Source of the DNA: Pseudomonadota bacterium
Lineage (GTDB): Bacteria > Pseudomonadota > Alphaproteobacteria > Sphingomonadales > Govanellaceae
DNA: 64,000 bases
Direction of reading: 5' to 3'
Assembly (NCBI GenBank): GCA_003577275.1
Contig: QEVO01000009.1
Location: forward strand, 1-64,000
Of this stretch, positions 40,966 through 49,188 are shown piece after piece. The position numbers were made by a program, and so were the translations under genes. The notes beneath the pieces are model-generated. The model saw only the letters and a list, made by a program, of their open reading frames with translations. It did no database searches and was not told the DNA's origin. Position 1 is the first letter of the stretch; each line of letters starts with the position of its first letter.

Positions 40966-41343
40966 TCACTGCGGGACAATCAAGCGCTCCGCGAAAGTAC
41001 CATCGGAAAGAGCTTCCAGCCTTTCCTGGTAGATTCTGCCCGGATCCTCAGTCGGCTTTTCATAAAAAACCTTCACCGTCTGGCCAACCTCGGCTTTCAG
41101 CTGCCGAGCAAGTTCGAGCCCCTGCCGGTGGAACGCTGCCCAATCAAACACAAGGCTAACATCTCCATCAACTGGAGTTTGTCGTTCAAATAGCTGCTGC
41201 CACTCGACAAAGGCCCGGTGCAAGCCCTCAGAAATTGTATGATTGCCGTACCAGCCGCTGCTGTCGGCTACATTCGAACCCACACCTGGGCCGTCACCAT
41301 CGCCATATTTAACCCAGGCATAGGCATCACCATAATCTGGCAT
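40966..41343 (-). CDS. Hypothetical acidic protein
   Basis: About 125 aa from the ATG at 41343 (MPDYGDAYAWVKYGDGDGPG); an upstream frame extension is AT-rich and does not look coding. The middle contains SLVFDWAAFHRQGLELARQLKAEVG and the end EDPGRIYQERLEAL. Not recognised; there are no membrane segments. It stands alone between the small-ORF region and the helicase gene, on the same strand as the defence genes. It may be a small island gene of unknown role. Confidence 0.5.
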   Translation of the reverse strand: MPDYGDAYAWVKYGDGDGPGVGSNVADSSGWYGNHTISEGLHRAFVEWQQLFERQTPVDGDVSLVFDWAAFHRQGLELARQLKAEVGQTVKVFYEKPTEDPGRIYQERLEALSDGTFAERLIVPQ

Positions 41344-41730
41344 AATGGTGTAAATAATTTTTTCCTCACAGGGCAACGTTTTATTACCTGAAGATCCTGA
41401 TACTTCTGCAAATAGAAAATAATACCTCACCCGTAACAAAAAATCACTAATACAACAATGCTGCATTACCGATAATAGAGATGAACCTCTTGCGGTGTAG
41501 CCCCCATAAGCCGCGAATTATTACATAGGTACGCGCGCGCACGCGAGTAAGAGACGAGGAAGGACTATAATAGACGCCCTCGCATGCAGTTAATGGGCCG
41601 CCTCGTGTGGCAAATCAAATTAAAACCATCCAAGTAATTGGTGTCAGAAAGTTACCGGGACACCGGAATTTGTGTAATGAATTGTTACCCCCACCCTTCC
41701 GTAACCAAATGTAACATCCGGGCTTAGTTT
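41344..41730. other. Gene-free spacer
   Basis: AT-rich upstream region of the small hypothetical gene and 3' flank of the helicase gene. The word TAGGTACGCGC near 41525 also occurs near 40446. Nothing else recognised. Confidence 0.4.
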
Positions 41731-43821
41731 TTATGTCCCTTGGAAGAGGTCAGTTAAAAACTCCGAGCCGGGTTTGGCGCCGGTAACCAATAAGAACTCT
41801 CTCGCCCTGGTGCAGGCCACATACAGAAGGTGGCGTTCGGTGTTATAAACCTCCTCCAAATCGGCGGCGTCGCTAATAGTCTCGATACGGTTCTGAAGAG
41901 GCAGCACCTCATCATCACAGGCCATGACGGCAACGGCGCGGAATTCCATCCCCTTGGCCTGATGCATCAAGCCCACCACAACGGCGTCATCCTTTGCCAT
42001 GTCTTGAGTGATTAACGAGACGGCGAGCATATCGGCCAGATCCACCGCCGCCAGCGCCCGGGCAATTTCTTGGTCGCTGCGGACGAACACGCCAATCTCT
42101 TGCGGCTCCACGCCCCCATTGATCCGGTCACTGATAAAAGCCGCCACGGCCGCAACCTCGTCATCCTCAGTATCGAGCAACTTGATCACGGGCTGCGGTC
42201 CATCAAACACAGATACGGTGCCCCTACGGCTATCCGCATTTCCATCCACATCGCTAAGGGCGTCGGGCAACAGACGGTCCGCCTGGGTGCGTATCTGGTG
42301 CGAGGTGCGATAATTGATGCGAAGAGTGTGGGAGCGGCCGCGAATATCCACGCCACACGATTTCCAGGAAAACGGCTGCTGAAATATCCGTTGCCCCAGA
42401 TCCCCGGCCAAAAACAATCCATCCGGGCGATCGCCGGCCAGGGCCGAAAGAAAGCGCAATTCGGCAACGCTTATATCCTGGGCCTCATCCACAACGGCAA
42501 AATCAAACGGACGAGCGGCATGGCCAGGGTAATGCGCCGAAAGCTTTGCCAATATTTCCGCTTGGGTGACCTCCCCACGGGTCCTAAGCTCGCCCCGTAC
42601 CCGGCTGAAGACAGACCACAGCTCTTCCCGCTGCCGGCCGCCGATGCGGGTTTTGCGGCCCAGCCGGGCGACATCGCGGTACGCTTCCCAGCTATCGATT
42701 TGCCAGGCATCCACCACGTCAATCCATTCGCCGTACAGAAAGCCTGGGCTGAAGGAACTTTTGGCCGCCTGGGCGGCGGTTTGAAGCGCCGCACGGACGC
42801 TGTGCTCCGTCGCCAAGACGGCGGCGCCGAAATGGTCCGCGTAAAGCTCCTGGCCCAGCTCCGCCAAAGTTTTCACCGCGATGCGATCGGAAACAGCCGG
42901 TTCGTTGCCCGCCAGCACCCGCAGCTTGCGGCGCAAGGCCTGAACCAAGGCGGGGGAGAAGGTCGCCAACACCACCTTGGCCCCCGGGTGCTGCCGCGCC
43001 AGATGGACGGCGCGGTGCAACGCCACCACGGTTTTGCCGGTCCCGGCGGAGCCCGAGACCCGGGCCGGGCCCACATAGCGGCGCGCCACCAGCGCGGCTT
43101 GCGCCGGGTGCAGGAACACCGCCCACTTCTCCCACGGGTAATCCAGCGCCCGCGACAGCTCTTCCACATTGTCCAGGGTGCGGAAGCGCCGCGCCGCATC
43201 GGGGTGGGCAAAGGGATCTTCAGAGGCGGCCGCAACCACCGGCGGCGTCAGCTCCCCCGTGGCGACATAGTTCAACAGCGCTTCCACCGCCTCTTCCGGC
43301 AAATGGTCCGCAAGGTCGAAGAAGCTGTCTTCCGAAGCGTCGTGAACATCGCCGATCCAGTCCGCCGGCACGCCAACGGCCATCAAGTCATCATGACTGA
43401 GGTTGCGGAATAAGGGCGGCAGAAAGCGTTCCTGCCGCACATCCGCAGCGGCGGCAGAGGCCAACGGCGCAGGCGTGACGATCTCCGCCACCCGCTCGCG
43501 GATTTCCACCATTTGCATGGCGCCGGTGGTGGGGTGGCGTTCCAACTTACGGCGCTCCGCCCAGCGGTACGCATCATCATGATGACCCACATAGGCAAGC
43601 AGTAGGCTGTCATTGGTTTTATGAAGGATGATGCGGATATCCGCATTCACCCGGGCCGACCAGAAGTTCTTGTCCCTGGCGCCATCCAATTTGTGAAGCG
43701 ACAAGCCCGGCGCGGCGGGGTTCATTTGCAAGTCAAAGGCCGTGGTCTTCACCGCCTTCTGCTCCTGCGCGGTTAGTTTGCCCAGGCTATCCGTGAAGGT
43801 GTTGGCGATGAGGAAGTTCAT
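41731..43821 (-). CDS. UvrD/Rep-type helicase with N-terminal RelE-like domain
   Basis: 696 aa. Residues 1-95 resemble a RelE/ParE toxin fold (LGKLTAQEQKAVKTTAFDL, NADIRIILHKTNDSLLLAYVGHHDDAYRWAERR). After a linker the superfamily 1 helicase begins: Walker A GSAGTGKT (257-264), VDEAQDIS, the RINYRTSHQIR region, and the late motifs VVVGLMHQAKGMEF and YVACTRAREFL. Helicases with this RelE-like front occur in bacterial defence regions. The start overlaps the DUF559 stop codon by 4 nt (ATGA), so the nuclease and helicase are translationally coupled, suggesting a two-component DNA-processing unit. Confidence 0.85.
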   Translation of the reverse strand: MNFLIANTFTDSLGKLTAQEQKAVKTTAFDLQMNPAAPGLSLHKLDGARDKNFWSARVNADIRIILHKTNDSLLLAYVGHHDDAYRWAERRKLERHPTTGAMQMVEIRERVAEIVTPAPLASAAAADVRQERFLPPLFRNLSHDDLMAVGVPADWIGDVHDASEDSFFDLADHLPEEAVEALLNYVATGELTPPVVAAASEDPFAHPDAARRFRTLDNVEELSRALDYPWEKWAVFLHPAQAALVARRYVGPARVSGSAGTGKTVVALHRAVHLARQHPGAKVVLATFSPALVQALRRKLRVLAGNEPAVSDRIAVKTLAELGQELYADHFGAAVLATEHSVRAALQTAAQAAKSSFSPGFLYGEWIDVVDAWQIDSWEAYRDVARLGRKTRIGGRQREELWSVFSRVRGELRTRGEVTQAEILAKLSAHYPGHAARPFDFAVVDEAQDISVAELRFLSALAGDRPDGLFLAGDLGQRIFQQPFSWKSCGVDIRGRSHTLRINYRTSHQIRTQADRLLPDALSDVDGNADSRRGTVSVFDGPQPVIKLLDTEDDEVAAVAAFISDRINGGVEPQEIGVFVRSDQEIARALAAVDLADMLAVSLITQDMAKDDAVVVGLMHQAKGMEFRAVAVMACDDEVLPLQNRIETISDAADLEEVYNTERHLLYVACTRAREFLLVTGAKPGSEFLTDLFQGT

Positions 43822-44255
43822 TTTCGATCACTCGCTCCGCGTTGTCCTCCTCCGCAAAGCGGGGGAGGGGAACCGCCGAAGGCGGTGGAGGGGGCGGTTC
43901 CGCGCACAGCTACCGCTGCGATCATGGCGAAAACATTGCCGAGCCCGCGCTCGTTTAGAATGTCCGCTGCCTTGAACCGCAACACTTCGATCCCGCGCTG
44001 CGCCAGCCATGCCGCTCGTCGTTCGTCATGTGCGGCCTGCGCGGCGCCGTCATGGACTGCTCCGTCGACTTCGACAGCGAGCTGGTGAGAGGCGCAGTAG
44101 AAATCAAGAATGTACGGTCCGATCGGATACTGTCGCCGAAAGCGCAATCCGCCGCAGCGTGTGCCGCGCAGCTGCTGCCACAGCAGAACTTCCGGCAGCG
44201 TCATCTTACGCCGCAAGGCACGGGCGCGCTTGAATGTCAGGGCCGGCGCACGCAT
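43818..44255 (-). CDS. DUF559 nuclease-like protein
   Basis: 145 aa. The DUF559 (Vsr/PD-(D/E)XK-type) pattern runs from residue 1 to 115: KMTLPEVLLWQQLRG, GLRFRRQYPIGPYILDFYC, LAVEVDGAVHD and GIEVLRFKAADIL. The last 30 residues (TAPSTAFGGSPPPLCGGG) are encoded by a palindromic intergenic repeat and lie outside the family fold. The start codon lies inside the 91-bp direct repeat, whose GGAGGGGGCGG supplies the ribosome site. The stop overlaps the helicase start codon. Members are predicted endonucleases; no function is established. Confidence 0.85.
   Translation of the reverse strand: MRAPALTFKRARALRRKMTLPEVLLWQQLRGTRCGGLRFRRQYPIGPYILDFYCASHQLAVEVDGAVHDGAAQAAHDERRAAWLAQRGIEVLRFKAADILNERGLGNVFAMIAAVAVRGTAPSTAFGGSPPPLCGGGQRGASDRK
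43838..43900. repeat. GC-rich palindromic repeat inside the DUF559 3' end
   Basis: Two adjacent palindromes, one built on CCTCCTCCGC-AAA-GCGGGGGAGG and one on ACCGCC-GAA-GGCGGT, of the kind scattered through alphaproteobacterial spacers. It is read through by the DUF559 gene, giving a Pro/Gly-rich tail. Confidence 0.6.
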
Positions 44256-44341
44256 CCGCCCCCTCCACCATGCTGCGCATGGTCCCCCTCCCCCGCTTTG
44301 CGGGTGAGGATCATGCCGAAAGTACCTTCATCATCTCGTCG
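44251..44341 (-). repeat. 91-bp direct repeat, copy A
   Basis: Matches copy B (45097-45187) at 87 of 91 positions, with the first 68 bp identical. On the minus strand it consists of the last codons of a mod-like gene, a stop codon, a hairpin element containing ACCATG-CTGCG-CATGGT, the ribosome site GGAGGGGGCGG, and an ATG that starts the DUF559 gene. All four differences are transitions located in the mod-end part. Confidence 0.9.
44311..44341 (-). pseudogene. Orphan 3' end of a mod gene
   Basis: Read on the minus strand it encodes DEMMKVLSA and a stop, against DEVMKVFSA and a stop at the end of the intact mod gene. Nothing mod-like precedes it; the TIR gene ends 35 nt upstream. It is the relic of an earlier mod gene or of a duplication. 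Confidence 0.75.
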
Positions 44342-44375
44342 TCCGCAAAAGATCGGCCTCTTTCAACATATTGCT

Positions 44376-45101
44376 CTAAAACGGTATTTCCTCATCCTCA
44401 ATCTGCTGGTGCATAGCCTTAATCTCGGCCATCCGAGCCTTCGTCGCGGAATCACTTGTGAGAATGGACGCGATTTCTTCGGCGACACCGGCGGCATCCC
44501 GCCCCCGTCGCAGAATTGCTTGGTCCTTCGATATGAAGCCTTTTGGGTCTTCATCCATTCTCAAGGAAATAATTTTCATCCCTCGGCCTAACGCGAAGCC
44601 AATCTCCTGCTGTGTCCAAACGCTTTCCGAGAACCCGCGCGTATGGATAGTCAGCATGGCGTCCATTGTAAATAATGCCCGCTCAATTTCCTTCTGCCAT
44701 TCCTTTGTCGGTGTTATGTCTTCGTGTGCAACGAACCCCGCAATGTGATGGGATGCGAGCGTTTCCTTCAAACGCTTCGCTTTATCCTTGTGAATCGCAA
44801 TATGACTTACGAAGAGGCGGAAAACGTCATTCTGCTGCCAAACCTGAGGTGGGGAGACCGCGAAGGAAGCTATTGACGGTATGTTGACTTCCAGCTCCTC
44901 AGCTATGGCTGTTAAAACCTTGTCATCTGCGTTCTTCAATGCTTCCTTCGAATACACCCATTTGCTGTTGTAACTGATCGGACCGGACGGAGGAGAAATG
45001 CCAAAAGCATTTAGAAAGACGTCAATGTCGGAATAGCCATACTTGGCTTGCAATTCCCTACCAAGCTTGTCGATCAGTTCCAGTCGCTGTTTGACTCGCA
45101 T
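44376..45101 (-). CDS. TIR-domain defence protein
   Basis: 241 aa. Residues 92-200 form a TIR domain: FRLFVSHIAIHKDKAKRLKE, VAHEDITPTKEWQKEIERAL, and ESVWTQQEIGFALGRG with the conserved catalytic Glu166 of NAD-cleaving TIRs. The N-terminal 80 residues (ISYNSKWVYSKEALKNADD) look like a helical sensor domain of the type seen in AbiJ-like proteins (inference). TIR effectors kill or arrest phage-infected cells by depleting NAD. The start codon and ribosome site are inside repeat copy B, right after the mod gene, so TIR is a cargo of the restriction locus. Its GC content is lower than that of its neighbours. Confidence 0.85.
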   Translation of the reverse strand: MRVKQRLELIDKLGRELQAKYGYSDIDVFLNAFGISPPSGPISYNSKWVYSKEALKNADDKVLTAIAEELEVNIPSIASFAVSPPQVWQQNDVFRLFVSHIAIHKDKAKRLKETLASHHIAGFVAHEDITPTKEWQKEIERALFTMDAMLTIHTRGFSESVWTQQEIGFALGRGMKIISLRMDEDPKGFISKDQAILRRGRDAAGVAEEIASILTSDSATKARMAEIKAMHQQIEDEEIPF

Positions 45102-45187
45102 CCGCCCCCTCCACCATGCTGCGCATGGTCCCCCTCCCCCGCTTTGCGGGTGAGGATCATGCCGAGAACACCTTCATCACCTCGTCG
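45097..45187 (-). repeat. 91-bp direct repeat, copy B
   Basis: Contains the true end of the mod gene (45157-45187), the hairpin element and the ribosome site with ATG that start the TIR gene. Same layout as copy A at 44251-44341, 846 bp away and in the same orientation. Confidence 0.9.
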
Positions 45188-48078
45188 CCCAGGTGGTTGA
45201 TGACTTTCACCGCGATGCGGCCGGATTTGGGTTTGGGGAAGGGGCGTGACGTATCGCTATGCAGGCTTTCCCAGGCTTCTTCGTCGATGTCGGCTTTGAG
45301 CGTGGTTTTCAGCGCCTTATAGGGATCATTGGCGCCCAGGAAGTAGGCGTGGCGGACGAAGAAACTTTCTTCGTTATAGTCGGTATCCAGCATCCACAGG
45401 GCGATGCCGTCGGTGCCCTCGCTCACCACCTCGCCGGTTTGCGGCTTGAACACATCGACGCCATAGACCCGCACCCGGATCATGCCATCGCCTGCGTCCT
45501 CAATCTTGATATCGGGTTCGCCGAAGATCACAAACAGGTTACCGCTGGCGGTGGATTTCAAATCGCCGCCCATGTGCAGATCGGGGTTCATGCGCGCCTT
45601 CAAGACGGGTACGCGGCCGAGCTTGTCAAACTCCGCCGAGTGGGCGTCATAGTTGAAGGCGCAGGCGATGAGCACGTCAAACCCGGCGTCGCCCGCTTCG
45701 CGTGCAGCGGCCACCAGGTCGGGGCGGCTGACGGTGCCAAATTCCGGGCCGATGAACACCCCGGCGCGCTTTTGTTTGTCGCCTTCCATAAACACGCCTT
45801 CGGCGCAGATGAAGTTGCCGGGCCAGCCCGTAAGGCTCGTGAACGTGATGCGGTCTTCCTTGTGGGCCTGCTGCACCCCGGCGGTTTTCAGGTTTTCCAG
45901 GATCATGTGGGCAAAATCGGTGACGATGTCGTCCTTACCCGGCGCGCCATAACGGCCTTCGGCGGCGGCCAGGGTATCGATCAGTTCATCATCCCAATCC
46001 ACCGCCAGGGTGCGGTGGGGCGACAGGCTTTCCACGGTGAACGGCCCGGCCACCCGCACCCGGGAATTATCCACGTAAGGCTTGTCGTAGAGATATTCAA
46101 ACTCGGCGTGTGATGCGATGGAGGCATCGATTTCCCGCTGCCGGGCGATGCGGGCGTCCCAGAATTGCGCCAGCGCTTTTTTGGCCGGCGCGGGCCACTG
46201 GTCCGGCGCGTCGCGGGGGATTTCCCACTCCATGAAGCCGGCGGCGGGCGCGGCCTCGCCGGAGGGTAACGTGACCTCCCCCGTTTGCCGGAAGTCGATG
46301 GTCTTGCCGGCGCGGCCGCCGGTTTCCACCTTGAACGGTGTCGCATGGCCCTTGAGCGCGGCATTCAGCGCGGCGATGGCGGCGTCCACCGCGGGCTGTT
46401 TTTGCTCCCAGATCACGTCGATTTCAGCGTTGTTGGCGATGGATTTCAGGGTGATGTGCGGCACCCGGTCATAAACAAAACCATGGCGGATGTCGCCCCG
46501 GGTGGGGGTGGTTTTGGGCACTTGCCTTGTCACCTCCCCTTCCTTGTGCTGGCCTTCCGGGCTGTCGGCCAGCAGGTAATAGGGATAGCGCGCACCCATC
46601 AGGCGGGAGCGGGCCAGCGCCACGGCGACGCGGGAGGTATCGATGGTGATCCAGCGCCGCCCCCACTGTTCCGCCACATACGCCGTGGTGCCGGAACCGC
46701 AGGTGGGATCGAGCACCAGATCACCGGGATCGGTGGTCATCAGGATGCAGCGTTCGATGACAGCAAGTGCAGTCTGAACTACATAGGTCTTTGAGCCGCC
46801 AAACTGATTTTGGCCAACCGTGTCCGTCCAGACATTTACCATTGGAACTGCCGGCCAGTCCCGAAAGAAGCGGCGATATGAGGGACGTCCTGTTGAGGTC
46901 ACGACAACACGGTCGGCCCGGCTAGCTCGTGTTAAGCCAGTGAGTGTGGTGCCAAATGTTCTATTCCCGGGTGAAAGGATAAGGCCATACGCGGGGAATG
47001 CTGTAAGATCACCCGCACCCGGAGGCCGGTTGCTAGTAATGTCGCCCGTCGCAAAGATACGGCCTTCTCCCTTGATGGGTTCTTCACCAGAAAGTTCTGC
47101 CTCCGTCGCGACACGAGTAGATCCATCCGGAAAGTATATCCGGGTGTAGGCGCTTGCTCCCTCCCCACCCGCATTTTTCAATTCCAGCAACGAGCGCGTC
47201 TTAACTACACCCTTCTCACGGCAATACCAAAGGACGTAGTCGCTTACGGACGAGAGAGTTTCGCCCGACATACCTGTCGTCTTTGCGACAGTGATCTGAG
47301 AGAAGAAATTCTCCTCCCCAAACACCTCATCCATCAGCGCCCGCACGCGGTGGACGTTTTCGTCGCCGATCTGCACGAAAATGGAGCCCGACTCATGCAG
47401 CAAGTCCCGCGCCACGGTCAGCCGGTCGCGCAGATAGGTGAGGTACGAATGAATGCCGTCGCGCCAGGTGTCACGGAAGGCGCGCACCTGTTCCGGCTCC
47501 CGGGTGATGTGATCCTTGGCGCCGTCCTTCACGTCGCGGCTGGTGGTGGACCATTGGAAATTGCTGTTGAACTTGATGCCATAGGGCGGATCGAAATAGA
47601 TGCATTGCACCTGGCCGCGAAGCCCTTCCCGCTCCGCCAGGCTGGCCATCACGGATAGGCTGTCGCCGGATATCATGCGGTTGGACCAGTGCTGGTCGTG
47701 GGCGTAAAATTCCGTCTTGGCTTCCAGATCCAGGCCGTTGAAATCGGCAAACAGATCAGGCATGGCGGGCGTGGCTTCGGCGGCGCGCGCCTTTGACACC
47801 CGCTTTAAGTCATCGATGATGACCTTGGGGTGGACTTTTTCCTGAATATAGAGCGGCGGCGCGTGGACGATGAGGTCGGACCAATCCACCACATCCTTGC
47901 CGCGCCACACCAGTTGCGGGTCCAGGTCCGGGTTGCGCCGTTCGTAGGCCAACTGAATGGGGGTTTTATCTTCCGCCCGCATGACGCTTTCAAATTCCGC
48001 CGTGGGGATGTTCTTGCGCGTCGCCGCATCATGCTTCAGCGCTTCCACTTCCAGGGGCTTTTTCGGTTTCTTGGCCAT
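45157..48078 (-). CDS. Type III-like restriction system methyltransferase (Mod)
   Basis: 973 aa. The catalytic motif DPPY is at 163-166 (IYFDPPYGIKFNSNF), and the SAM motif LDPTCGSGTTAYVAEQWGRRW lies about 300 residues later, the order of beta-class N6-adenine methyltransferases. At 973 aa it is longer than classical Mod proteins (about 650); the long C-terminal part is typical of Mod partners of large Res helicases. It would methylate host DNA and provide specificity to Res. The gene follows dinD by 4 nt. Copies of its 5' end (48922-49053) and 3' end (44311-44341) flank the dinD-mod-TIR block. Confidence 0.92.
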   Translation of the reverse strand: MAKKPKKPLEVEALKHDAATRKNIPTAEFESVMRAEDKTPIQLAYERRNPDLDPQLVWRGKDVVDWSDLIVHAPPLYIQEKVHPKVIIDDLKRVSKARAAEATPAMPDLFADFNGLDLEAKTEFYAHDQHWSNRMISGDSLSVMASLAEREGLRGQVQCIYFDPPYGIKFNSNFQWSTTSRDVKDGAKDHITREPEQVRAFRDTWRDGIHSYLTYLRDRLTVARDLLHESGSIFVQIGDENVHRVRALMDEVFGEENFFSQITVAKTTGMSGETLSSVSDYVLWYCREKGVVKTRSLLELKNAGGEGASAYTRIYFPDGSTRVATEAELSGEEPIKGEGRIFATGDITSNRPPGAGDLTAFPAYGLILSPGNRTFGTTLTGLTRASRADRVVVTSTGRPSYRRFFRDWPAVPMVNVWTDTVGQNQFGGSKTYVVQTALAVIERCILMTTDPGDLVLDPTCGSGTTAYVAEQWGRRWITIDTSRVAVALARSRLMGARYPYYLLADSPEGQHKEGEVTRQVPKTTPTRGDIRHGFVYDRVPHITLKSIANNAEIDVIWEQKQPAVDAAIAALNAALKGHATPFKVETGGRAGKTIDFRQTGEVTLPSGEAAPAAGFMEWEIPRDAPDQWPAPAKKALAQFWDARIARQREIDASIASHAEFEYLYDKPYVDNSRVRVAGPFTVESLSPHRTLAVDWDDELIDTLAAAEGRYGAPGKDDIVTDFAHMILENLKTAGVQQAHKEDRITFTSLTGWPGNFICAEGVFMEGDKQKRAGVFIGPEFGTVSRPDLVAAAREAGDAGFDVLIACAFNYDAHSAEFDKLGRVPVLKARMNPDLHMGGDLKSTASGNLFVIFGEPDIKIEDAGDGMIRVRVYGVDVFKPQTGEVVSEGTDGIALWMLDTDYNEESFFVRHAYFLGANDPYKALKTTLKADIDEEAWESLHSDTSRPFPKPKSGRIAVKVINHLGDEVMKVFSA

Positions 48079-48082
48079 TCTA

Positions 48083-48925
48083 TTAATCTTCCAGGCGGTC
48101 GGTTTTTTGTAATGATTTGCGGGTGTCAGACATCAAACGGCGTTCAACCTTTTTGATGTCTTCGTCCGGCGGCAGGTTTTCCGGACGAATGCCGCGATTA
48201 AGCAAGGTCTTTCGCACCGCCCGATTGTTGGTGACGTGTTCGGCTGAAATGGATTGCTCCGATTTCATGTTATGGGCGCGGGCGTTGAAGATGGTGATTT
48301 CCGCCGCGAAATCCTTTGCCTTTAAAATGATGGTGGGCGCAAAATCGGCCAGCGGGCGGGTTTCCGGCACCTTCCATTGCGATTTCATGGATTGGGTGGA
48401 ACGGCCAAACAGCGCATTGTCCCCCTTGCTGCGGATCAAGGCAAAGTTCTGATTGCCGCCGGTTTGTTCATAGATGACGCTGGACAGCTCTTTTTCCGTT
48501 TCCGTCAGTTTTTTGCGCGCCGTTAAGCGCTCCGCCTCCAGCATCCGTTGTTCAATCAGTTCAGCCCGGCGCGTTTGAACGGCAAAATAGGTCTGGGCAA
48601 AGGCAATTTCCGGCTTTGCCGGATCGCCGTTCTGGGCGACGAGATAACAGGCGAAGCGCGTCAGCATCACGTCGTCGATTTCCCGGCGGCTGCCGGAGCC
48701 AAGGTCGACCATTTTCCCGACGTCGGCAAAATGGTCCCTGACGTCATGCCCGGCAACCTCGCAGGCGGTCTTTGCCTTGCTTAAGACATTGATAAAGTTA
48801 TCCCATTTGGCATACCCGAGCAGATGCTGGACATCCCGGGCCAACCAATATTCAACCCCCGATTCGGTTTGCTGGGCATGGCCTTCAAACGTCTCGGTCA
48901 ATTGGTAGACCAGCTCGGATTTCAT
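48083..48925 (-). CDS. dinD: DNA-damage-inducible protein D
   Basis: 280 aa, matching DinD throughout: [59 protein letters not shown], and [13 protein letters not shown]. The N-terminal half is a BRO-N-like domain. DinD is LexA-controlled in enterics and interferes with RecA filaments. Here a GTTC-N7-GTTC box sits in the promoter that reads into this gene. The start codon overlaps the stop of the 43-aa mod-derived ORF (ATGA), and mod follows after 4 nt. Its insertion between Res and Mod suggests SOS-linked control of restriction. Confidence 0.9.
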   Translation of the reverse strand: MKSELVYQLTETFEGHAQQTESGVEYWLARDVQHLLGYAKWDNFINVLSKAKTACEVAGHDVRDHFADVGKMVDLGSGSRREIDDVMLTRFACYLVAQNGDPAKPEIAFAQTYFAVQTRRAELIEQRMLEAERLTARKKLTETEKELSSVIYEQTGGNQNFALIRSKGDNALFGRSTQSMKSQWKVPETRPLADFAPTIILKAKDFAAEITIFNARAHNMKSEQSISAEHVTNNRAVRKTLLNRGIRPENLPPDEDIKKVERRLMSDTRKSLQKTDRLED

Positions 48926-49053
48926 GCCCTGTCTCCATCGCTGATAATTTTATCCATCAACTTCCCAAAACCCGCCGTGGGGATATTCTTGTGCATCACC
49001 GCATCATGTTTCAGCGTTTCGACTTCCAGGGGCTTTTTCGGTTTCTTGGCCAT
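48922..49053 (-). CDS. 43-aa ORF from a duplicated mod 5' end
   Basis: The frame begins [18 protein letters not shown] and continues to KNIPTAGF, matching the first 30 residues of Mod ([29 protein letters not shown]), then diverges to a short tail and stops. The DNA is about 90 percent identical to the mod start for some 85 bp. The stop overlaps the dinD ATG by 4 nt, so translating this peptide probably feeds ribosomes to dinD. It is either a relic of a replaced mod gene now serving as a leader, or a true short gene. A TTGTCA/TATTAA promoter with a LexA box precedes it. Confidence 0.7.
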   Translation of the reverse strand: MAKKPKKPLEVETLKHDAVMHKNIPTAGFGKLMDKIISDGDRA

Positions 49054-49066
49054 ATTATTCCGTCAC

Positions 49067-49096
49067 TTAATAAGAACAAATAAAGAACATTGACAA
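49067..49096 (-). promoter_or_regulatory. Promoter with alphaproteobacterial LexA (SOS) box
   Basis: TTGTCA (49096-49091), 18-bp spacer, TATTAA (49072-49067). GTTCTTTATTTGTTC (49088-49074), a perfect GTTC-N7-GTTC, fills the spacer, so LexA would block RNA polymerase. The ORF-dinD-mod-TIR block lies directly downstream. Confidence 0.75.
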
Positions 49097-49188
49097 ATCA
49101 CAAGGCTGTAACTATATTTGTTACAAATGGATTGGGACTACCCGGTCGGCGCTGGGGGAGTGGGACTACCCGCTTCCCCTTCGGCTTT

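Noticed and set aside
42070-43413. 447-codon plus-strand frame opposite the helicase
   Set aside because: Composition typical of antisense GC-rich DNA; the minus-strand helicase motifs are unambiguous.
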